NCBI GenBank assembly: GCA_009809945.1
Contig: WTPW01000591.1
Location: forward strand, 113,654 to 177,653
Reading direction: 5' to 3'
DNA length: 64,000 nucleotides
Origin: Gigaspora margarita
Lineage: Eukaryota; Glomeromycota; Glomeromycetes; Diversisporales; Gigasporaceae
In this document: positions 56,822 to 64,000 of the stretch, in pieces
Position numbering within the stretch: position 1 is the first letter of the stretch
How the letters are laid out: every line of letters starts with the position of its first letter
Position numbers and translations under genes: made by a program
Notes under the pieces: model-generated
Told to the model about the DNA's origin: nothing
The model's database searches: none
What the model saw: only the letters and a program-made list of their open reading frames with translations

Positions 56822-58483
56822 ATGTCAGAACAGAAAAAAGATAAATTATATATTTTCAATGATATTCTATCTGAAGAAACAAATAAAGATCTGAATTCGA
56901 TAAAGAAAGAACTTAACAAAAGTTTGAATCTTAGAAAAGAACCGATTGAGAAAAAAGAACCGATTGAGAAAAAACAAGTTGTTGAATTACAAGTTAATAC
57001 AGAACAAAATAAGAAAAAACAAGTTGTTGAATTACAAGTTAAGACAGAACAAAATAAGGATATACAAGAAACGATTAAGAAAAAACAAGTTGTTGAATTA
57101 CAAGTTAAGACAGAACAAAATAAGGATATACAAGTTAATGAAAAACAAATTATTGAATTACAAGTTAATGAAAAACAAATTATTGAATTACAAGTTAATG
57201 AAAAACAAGTTATTGAATTACAAGTTAATGAAGAACAAAATAAGGATAAACAAAATGAGGATAAACAAGTTAATAAAAAACAAGATATAGAAGAACAAGA
57301 TAAAGATGATAATTTTTTAGAGATTCGAAAACAACGTTCACGGTATTATTTGTGGAAACTTTATCAGGAATACGAACAAATGAGGCTTAATCAAAGATAT
57401 CGGACGATAAATTTTATCGTGAATATTATAATTTCATTGGCATCGATAATACTTGGATTTTTTTTCTGGGCCATAGATCATGATCCGAATATTCGTAATG
57501 TTATCGATTTTGGAAAAATCTCCTTGAGTTTTGGTGGATTAGGAGTTATTACCAATATAATTGGATTTCTAGCAAAATTTATGATTAAGAGGAATGATGA
57601 CCAAAAATCAGATGGTAATAAAAATGATAATAAAAACGATAATGGAAAGTTTATTTTGGATCGATTTGAGATCGAAGATCATTATTTGTTGTGGTTAGAC
57701 AATTTAAATACATCCGATCATTGTTATTTGGTCTATAATAGACGTTTACTCGGTATAAATTTTTATTTAAAACGTGAGCGTCATTTGGTCATGACGTTAT
57801 CAATTTTCTTTTTTATTACTATTTTTTGTATTTCATTTTTCTTGGGGTTGTATCATACGAAAGATTCCAATTTTCTTAAACCGGATATTGAACACAATCT
57901 CCGTCATTCATTGTATTGGTTAGGAGAGGTTTATTTTATTTTACAGATTTTTATTGTATGGTACGATATTTGTGAAGCATTATCTTGGAATGTTAGGTTT
58001 CGAGAAAGCAAAACAACATTTCGAGAAAGCAAAACAAAATCTTCTTACAATTTCTTCTTCAGGATATTGGTAAAACTTTTATATATTTTAGGTTTTTTAT
58101 TTCAACTAATTGTGTTTCCATTTTATTTTTTTAATATTTTTACCGGTAGATTTGTTTATTCGAAAACGATAATCTATACGACTTATTCTAAGGAAAATTT
58201 ATGGAAAAATTTTATGAAACCTGTTATAATTAATTTTCGAGAAAAAATGTTATTTAAAAAAATGATCAATGGATTATATATAGAATCGAAATTTCCCTTA
58301 TATTTGTTTGAATCCAAAGATTCTACTGATCCGAAAAAAATTCTTGATCCGAAAGAAATTTTTGATTTTAAAAAGTTTGATGATATATTATATTTGACAA
58401 ATTTAAATATGTTATTTCGTATATTAAGTGGTGCTAAAAAGGATTCATTACAAATTGAACTCGAGGAAACGAAAAATGAATAA
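56822..58483 (+). CDS. Five-helix membrane protein with KQVVELQV-type N-terminal repeats, unknown function
   Basis: Single open frame of 553 codons from ATG to TAA, the only long undamaged gene here. Residues 1-165 are hydrophilic with repeats of KKQVVELQVKTEQNKDIQ and then ten-residue VNEKQIIELQ units (three to four copies), probably coiled-coil. Hydrophobic helices at about 196-218, 232-254, 322-344, 364-382 and 412-438. Charged, Asn/Asp-rich loop at 256-275 and a mostly polar C-terminal 110 residues. No signal peptide. I do not recognise the family. Neighbours are transposons, so no operon-like context. An AATAAA overlaps the stop codon region. The start is the first ATG after an AT-rich leader; nothing suggests introns. 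Confidence 0.88.
   Translation: MSEQKKDKLYIFNDILSEETNKDLNSIKKELNKSLNLRKEPIEKKEPIEKKQVVELQVNTEQNKKKQVVELQVKTEQNKDIQETIKKKQVVELQVKTEQNKDIQVNEKQIIELQVNEKQIIELQVNEKQVIELQVNEEQNKDKQNEDKQVNKKQDIEEQDKDDNFLEIRKQRSRYYLWKLYQEYEQMRLNQRYRTINFIVNIIISLASIILGFFFWAIDHDPNIRNVIDFGKISLSFGGLGVITNIIGFLAKFMIKRNDDQKSDGNKNDNKNDNGKFILDRFEIEDHYLLWLDNLNTSDHCYLVYNRRLLGINFYLKRERHLVMTLSIFFFITIFCISFFLGLYHTKDSNFLKPDIEHNLRHSLYWLGEVYFILQIFIVWYDICEALSWNVRFRESKTTFRESKTKSSYNFFFRILVKLLYILGFLFQLIVFPFYFFNIFTGRFVYSKTIIYTTYSKENLWKNFMKPVIINFREKMLFKKMINGLYIESKFPLYLFESKDSTDPKKILDPKEIFDFKKFDDILYLTNLNMLFRILSGAKKDSLQIELEETKNE
56960..57240 (+). repeat. In-frame 30/54-nt repeats of the membrane protein
   Basis: AAACAAGTTGTTGAATTACA occurs three times in 54-57 nt units, then AATGAAAAACAAATTATTGA-type 30-nt units occur three to four times. 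All units are multiples of three, keeping the frame. Confidence 0.9.
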
Positions 58484-58627
58484 AATTACTTTGATTTCAT
58501 TAATTTACCAAATTAATAATTTATTATTATTTGAAAAATATTTTTATTTAAATTAGAATTATACCAGGAGTTAGTATAGGATACGGAGAAGAGTTATGTA
58601 TCCGTGTGCAAAATCTTAGATCTGATT

Positions 58628-60627
58628 AGGACCCCTGATAAAACGTTTGTAGTACACTTAGACTAAATTTTTTAAAATGTTTATCGTACAGTTACACAAA
58701 TCTTATTTTTTTTAATAACAACTTAACTCAATCTTTGATGTACACTTAATTAATAATATCAAAAAAGATATGTCGTACAGTTACTTATTGTGCAAGAATA
58801 GAGGCCTGCAAATTTCAAAATTTTCAGCCTGGCCCGGCCCGCAATTAGAGTTAAAAATTTTTTGCCGGCCCGGTCCAGCCCGCTTTAATTAATTTAAATT
58901 TTGGGCCCGGCCCGGCCGCAAATATATAAATTTAAAATAAGTTAAATTTTTTATTAAATATAACAAATAATAAGTTTATAAATTAATTTATTTTATAAAG
59001 ATGTATATTTTTTAGTGCTAAACAAATTTATATATATTTCTAAAATAAGCTACTCTGAAAATAAGCTACTTTTCTTTTTTAAAGAAAAATATAAAAACTT
59101 CTTATATTTGAAAATAAGCTACTTATACAATTATCAGTAGTTATTCTATAGTATAGTCAAAATTTTACCAAGTAAGTCAATCTATCTTATTAAGTAAAAA
59201 TTGTTCAGAAGAGCAAAATACATATATTTTGAAAGCTTTATCCAAATTAGATAACTTTTAATTAATACGTTTTTGCATATTACATTCAATAAAAAATTTA
59301 AAATTTTTTTAAAATTATATTCATTAAATTTAAAAATCAAAAGTCAATTAATAAAAAGATATCCTATTTGTATAAAATTTTAAAAATATATGTATTATGA
59401 TCTTCTGAACAAACTTTACTTAATAACCATTATCAATTTACTTAATGAAATTTTTCGCAAATAATAAAAAGCTATTTTTATTCTAAAATAAGCTACTCAC
59501 ACTATTTTCATATAATTTTTCTTTCAAAAATGGAGCTTATTTTGGGAATATATAGTACTTAATGTATAAAGTTAGAATTTATTAGTAAAATTTTAAGAAT
59601 AATAAGATTTTATAGAATTTTATTAATAAAATTTTATAAATTTTATTATTCTTAAAAGTTTTACTAATTAATTTTAACTTAATATACTAAGTAAATTTGT
59701 TTAATACTAAAAAATACATAGATATATATTTAAACTTTAATTTAAAAAAAAAAGATTTTTAATAAACAAAAAATTATAATCTAATCTAATTTGTAGTTAT
59801 AATTAATTATTAAATTTAGCTTGGCCCAATATGCAATTATAAAATTTTAGGCCTGGCCCAGCCCGCAATTATAAAATTTTAGGCCCGGCCCAGCCCGCAA
59901 TTATAAAATTCAATTGTTAGGCCCGGCCTGGCCCGCAAACCGTGCCGGGCGGGCCTGGGCCGGGACGGGCTTCGGGACCCAATGCAGGCCTCTATCAAGA
60001 ATATTAGTCGTACATAATATATAAATATAATATATATAACATACAAAATTTAATAAAAACTAGTAAAATCAATAATAGTGCATAATTTAGTATCAACTTT
60101 ATATACCTGTCTCTAAATTGATTCTAGAACAATATCAATATTGTTTGCTTAAGTATTACAATGATTGGTATGTACTGTATAGAGAATATATATGATTTAA
60201 CTCAATAGTTACTAGGAGATAAGTTTCTATTTTACTTGAATAAAGGTCTCTTTAGCACTATAATATAATATTGTTGCTTCACAAAAAGATATAACTTTTG
60301 TGGATTACAACATTATATAAAATTGAATTACCAATTTCAATTAATAGAAATTTTAAAACATATATATAATTTATTAATTTTTACTTTTTTTAAAGTAATA
60401 TAATTTTAAACATTTATTAAATCTTTGTCATATATTAATTTATTTTTTATTAAAACTATGTTGTACACTTAATTATAAATTTAAAATTATTATTTAAAGG
60501 TATATTGTACACTTAAAATGTTGCTTTAATGTTTGAGTACACTTTATAATAACATTTAAGTGTACACTTATATAAAATTTAAAGACAAAGGTTATATATA
60601 TATATAACATTAGTATTCAGGGGTCCT
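58628..60627. mobile_element. TIR element with 8-bp duplication, split by another element
   Basis: AGGACCCCTGATA at the left and the complement TATTCAGGGGTCCT (core TCAGGGGTCCT) at the right, perfect ATCTGATT duplication (58620-58627, 60628-60635). Several TGTACACTTA motifs in both subterminal parts. About 0.8 kb without the nested element. hAT- or P-like by target length; no transposase. Confidence 0.88.
58799..59994. mobile_element. Nested GC-ended hAT-like element, 1196 bp
   Basis: TAGAGGCCTGCA and TGCAGGCCTCTA ends. Flanks TGCAAGAA and TCAAGAAT share CAAGAA, an imperfect duplication. Subterminal GGCCCGGCCCGC-type runs at both ends contrast with an AT-rich middle that carries the foldback core motifs at 59150-59450. 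Inserted in 58628-60627. Confidence 0.82.
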
Positions 60628-60935
60628 ATCTGATTGCATAGTATTATGTTTGCTATTACGTAATTGTTACAAACCATACATGCAAAAAATTGTTATAATC
60701 TATTCGTAAATATTCATACCTATTATGGAATTAATTATAAAAGTTTTAACCTTGATTAAGTTATTTGCGCAACTAAAGACAAATTAAAAAAAAAGCCTTT
60801 ACTCCAGAAATTCGCGTGCAATGATAATTTTAAAAATATTCCTTTATAAAAGTATGCCTTATAAAAAAAAAATATCCTGGAATCATTCGAAATTATCAGA
60901 TTTTCTTTTTGTTCAGAAAATATCTCTGTTCTAAA

Positions 60936-61740
60936 TAGTGATGGGCAACGTGCGGGATCCGCGTGTGATCCTATGCAGGATTTTTAATATAAGATTGTCT
61001 GGCCTGCGTTAGCATATCATTTGGCCTGCATTAACAATTATCCGGCCTGCTTTAACATAAGTGGCCCAATTCCTAATTAGTATTTGATGTAAATAAAAAT
61101 ATTATGCACGCATAAACTTTTGATTTGTTTCTCATTCCACATATATACGTACGTACTATATGTACAGAGATAATGCACAAACTGTATATCGAAATATAAT
61201 TTTTAAATTGTCATTATTAATAAAGTGGGAATCTATTATTGATTATTATTGAGTATAAAAGTGACTATTTGATCAGAAATTATAAGCCCGATTATTTTCT
61301 TATGAGTTGTTTATAATTTTGTGTGTATATAACCTTATTACTTATAAATTTACAGTAGCACATTTATATCTCGTTATGCATCTGATTACTTATAAATTTT
61401 TATACGCTATATGATTTGATCGTTTTGTTGGCATTTTAATTTCTAAATATAATAATATTTTAAACATAAATTGATAAAATTAAGACAAATCTGAATTGAT
61501 AAATTTAATAATTATAAGATTAAAATGGTTTAAAAGTAGGCAAAATCTATACAAGAGTTATATTTGTAATAAAATGCAGTAAGGTTTATAAGAAATGATT
61601 ATGATTTTAACGAGAAATTACATTCCTGGTGATGATTTTATATATATATATTTTATTATTCATGAAAAATTCGGAAACTCTATTCGATCCCGCAAATCCC
61701 ACGTGGGATTTTTTAAAAAATCAGGATTTGCCCATCACTA
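60936..61740. mobile_element. Non-autonomous hAT-like element, 805 bp
   Basis: TAGTGATGGGCAA and TTGCCCATCACTA ends; GTTCTAAA (60928-60935) and GTCCTAAA (61741-61748) as an 8-bp duplication with one change. Subterminal inverted GGGATCC / GGATTT and ACGTGGGATTT motifs. GGCCTGC occurs several times near the left end. No transposase. Confidence 0.9.
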
Positions 61741-61825
61741 GTCCTAAACATTTACTAAATGTTTATTGGATATTATACGTTTTCTATCGATAATCATTCA
61801 ATTGTAAATCCTATATTTTTATATA

Positions 61826-62987
61826 CTGTCTTCCTCCTCTATAATCATGTGGTTGGTTGCAGCAAAAATGGTGATTATAAAGAGTTGTGATTATATAGTA
61901 ATTACCCTATATAATCACATTTAATACTGTAGTTTATATTATGTGATTATATAGAAGTAAATATTATAATCACAAATAGTTGCTACATATAAAAGTCCAA
62001 ATTGTACTAAGCGAATCAACTTTTATGCATTAAGTAAAGTTGTTTGGAATGACAAATTACACATATCCTAAAAGTTTCATATAATTTGGACGAACTTTTA
62101 TTAATTAATTTCTTTACTTTATTTTAGACGAAAAAAAATAAATTATTTTTTTGTCCAACATATAATAAAAAAACAAATTAATAATAGTTTGTCAAGTTTG
62201 TCAAAATTCCAGAATATGTATAATTTGCATGTCAAACAGCTTTCTTAATATGTTAATCGATTTACTTACCATAGATTCCCGAAAACCAAAAAACCCAAAA
62301 ACTTATTTACTCGAAAATAAGCTACTCCCACGATCGATAATATTCACTACATAGTAAAGTCCAAATTTTACTATGTAAATCGATGATAATCGCTTAAGTA
62401 AACTTATTAAGAAGATCAAAATACACATACGGCAAACTTTTTAGCAAAATTAAAGAACATTTAATTATTTGACTTTTGACTTTTACGTTCGACGATAAAA
62501 ATAAAATTTTTTAAAAAAATATATTCAACGAATGTAAAAATTAAAAGTCAAATAATAAAAAATATTCCAATTTGGATAAAAATTTCAAAGTATATGCATT
62601 TAGATCTTCTGAACAAGTTTATTTAAGCGATTATAATCGATTTATTTAGTAGAATTTGGACTTCACTATGTAGCAACTACTTGCGATCACTAAAAACTAA
62701 ATTTAATCCAAAATAAGCAAACTTCCGATTTTTTGCATAACAAAATATAGCTTACTTTCGGGAATCTATAGTAGTAAAATTTAGACTTTTATATATGATA
62801 TTGTGATTATATAAGAGTATTTTACTAATAAAAAAATCTCAAAAATCTTCNAAAGAATGTGATAGTGATTATAAGCTATTTGTGATTATATAAAGGTATT
62901 TTATATATAAAAAAATGGTTGTTAAAATTTGTGTGATTATATAGAGGTTGTGACTATAAAGGAGGTGATTGTAGAGGAGGAAGACAG
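61826..62987. mobile_element. Foldback element, 1162 bp, complete
   Basis: CTGTCTTCCTCCTCTATAATCA and the complement at the right, TA on both sides. Repeated GTGATTATATAG motifs near the ends; in the middle the core TACATAGTAAAGTCC with CTTAAGTAAACTTATT and inverted partners (62345-62670). Same plan as the element split by the LINE, with different terminal sequences. Confidence 0.85.
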
Positions 62988-63429
62988 TATTTCACATCCA
63001 GTACAATTATCGTAATGAGAACAATATAAAAATAAGCCCCTGTTCGGAAAATCGACTCCATTCCGAACAAATTTAGAAAACCCCATTTTTTATAGGGATA
63101 CATTCCACAATGCTAATTAAAATATTTTACACAACCAAATAATTTAATTTTCTGGAGGGTTTATATTGGATAAGACAGATTACTGACCAATTGCATTTTA
63201 AATTAATTAGCAATCTGCACGTGCTTTGCTATGTGAGAATTATTATATATTAGTAATAATATTAATAATAATACCTGTTACAAATTCTATTTTTATGTTT
63301 ACTGTAGGAAAATTTAAAGATCAACATCACGTATTATCAATGTCTAAAGTTCGAGTGTGAGAGTCCAACAAATTTCTTAAGTTTGAAATATATAAGGCGA
63401 TTAGATTTGATTGGATATACATAGTGATG

Positions 63430-63482
63430 TGCCACGTACAGTACTATACGTACAGTACTGTACGTACTGTACGTACTGTACA
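63430..63482. repeat. Palindromic GTACGTACTGTAC tract
   Basis: CACGTACAGTACTATACGTA then CAGTACTGTACGTACTGTAC: repeated self-complementary GTAC/CAGTAC words. It starts TAGTGATGTGCC, like the hAT end at 60936, so it may be one end of an element whose partner I cannot find. Confidence 0.6.
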
Positions 63483-63577
63483 CTAAAATTTTTGCCGATC
63501 ATTTATTAAGAGTGCCTGCCTGATGTGCCAATTGACCAATCAAATTCGTTAATTGATCAACACAGATAATTCCCGAA

Positions 63578-63835
63578 GAAGCTTTCGACTTTGACTTATG
63601 CTTTGATTTTCACTTTGACTCTCGCTTTGACTTTCACATTGACTTTCACTTTGACTCTCACTTTGACTTCGCTTTAATTTTCGTTTTGACTTTGATTTTC
63701 ACTTTGACTCTCCTTGCTTTGATTTTATCTTCAACTTTTATTTTGGCTTTCACTATGACTTCACTCTAATTTTTATTTTACTTTGATCTTCTCTTTGACT
63801 TTCGTTTTTTGACTTTCACTTTTATTTCGAGAATT
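63578..63835. repeat. Minisatellite, 6/12-bp unit CTTTGACTTTCA
   Basis: About 20 copies of CTTTGA / CTTTCA / CTCTCA hexamer pairs. On the minus strand one frame reads Q-S-E-S-Q-S-E-S, but without a start or surrounding ORF. Confidence 0.85.
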
Positions 63836-63984
63836 TTTTCCATGTTGAATTCACAAAAATATAATTTTGATCAATCAATCGTTTAAATAAGTTATTTAAG
63901 TTTAATGAATATTTTATACTTTACTTCTTGTTTATTAATGTTAATTTAGCTAATAAGGCCAGACCAAGTTGATTATGTGTTTTA

Positions 63985-64000
63985 CATTACCCCCCCCCTC
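63985..64000. other. Poly-C tract at window edge, boundary of a dispersed repeat
   Basis: The complement of 63945-64000 (G run, GGTAATGTAAAACAC, AACTTGGTCTGGCC) is alike to 14277-14325 (GGGGAGAAGGTAACGTAAAC, AAGTTGGTCTGGCC). It marks the end of a repeat family that continues outside the window. Confidence 0.5.

Noticed and set aside
56946..57290. 114-codon KNKLLNYKLR repeat ORF
   Set aside because: Out-of-frame translation of the repeats in the membrane-protein gene.
63430..63482. Regulatory operator made of GTACGTAC palindromes
   Set aside because: No gene next to it; it begins with a hAT-like end and is more simply a repeat tract.

Overview
The window looks like nuclear DNA of an arbuscular mycorrhizal fungus (Glomeromycotina, Rhizophagus-like). 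It is very AT-rich and short-introned. It carries the lineage's expanded families: SPRY and TPR proteins, Sel1 repeats, kinases with a HRD-like RDLHPGN loop, a RING-ended repeated family and a Dumas-like LINE. It is crowded with nested non-autonomous DNA transposons. No bacterial or organellar signature was seen. Species is inferred from family resemblance only.

The most unusual region is 1-7348, minus strand. Five short exons encode a complete SPRY domain that splices in frame into one 1.8-kb exon of TPR super-repeats. A 420-nt Sel1 exon follows. The apparent stop codons of the TPR and Sel1 exons both lie inside good donors (AA|GTAAAT, phase 2). After the Sel1 exon comes an array of 33 repeat units running off the left edge. 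Every unit, read on the minus strand, has AG, exactly three bases, then GT (GC once), usually GTGAGT. Unit length varies from about 81 to 145 bp but the AG-N3-GT spacing never does. The triplets differ between units. Threaded in the phase set by the Sel1 exon they stay open and give a normal-looking peptide. I read this as a candidate gene with dozens of one-codon microexons. It needs RNA evidence.

7.9-12 kb holds Sel1 relics, a frameshifted kinase and a frameshifted Sel1 gene, all minus. 12-15.7 kb is gene-free. 15.7-16.9 kb is a broken methyltransferase. 18.3-21.1 kb is a decayed copy of a family with a DYHxIH motif and a C-terminal RING, interrupted by a MITE.

22.9-40 kb is a CpG-poor repeat domain. 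It contains a 3-kb segmental duplication (22.9-26.4 and 34.1-37.3 kb) whose two copies carry different insertions: nested hAT-like elements in one; a tRNA-headed SINE and a 464-bp insertion in the other. 39.6-51.5 kb is a foldback DNA element with a 10.7-kb LINE inserted at its centre. The LINE carries endonuclease, reverse transcriptase and RNase H remains, and is itself split by a TA-flanked MITE and a 3.7-kb segment with a Sel1 relic. 51.5-56.4 kb is a field of MITEs and hairpins, including one with telomere-like repeats. 56822-58483 is the only long intact single-exon gene: a five-helix membrane protein of unknown function. 58.6-63 kb holds more hAT-like and foldback elements, and the window ends in a minisatellite and a poly-C tract.

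Several coding remnants differ from an open frame by single bases in homopolymers, and the sequence contains isolated N calls, so some breaks could be sequencing errors.
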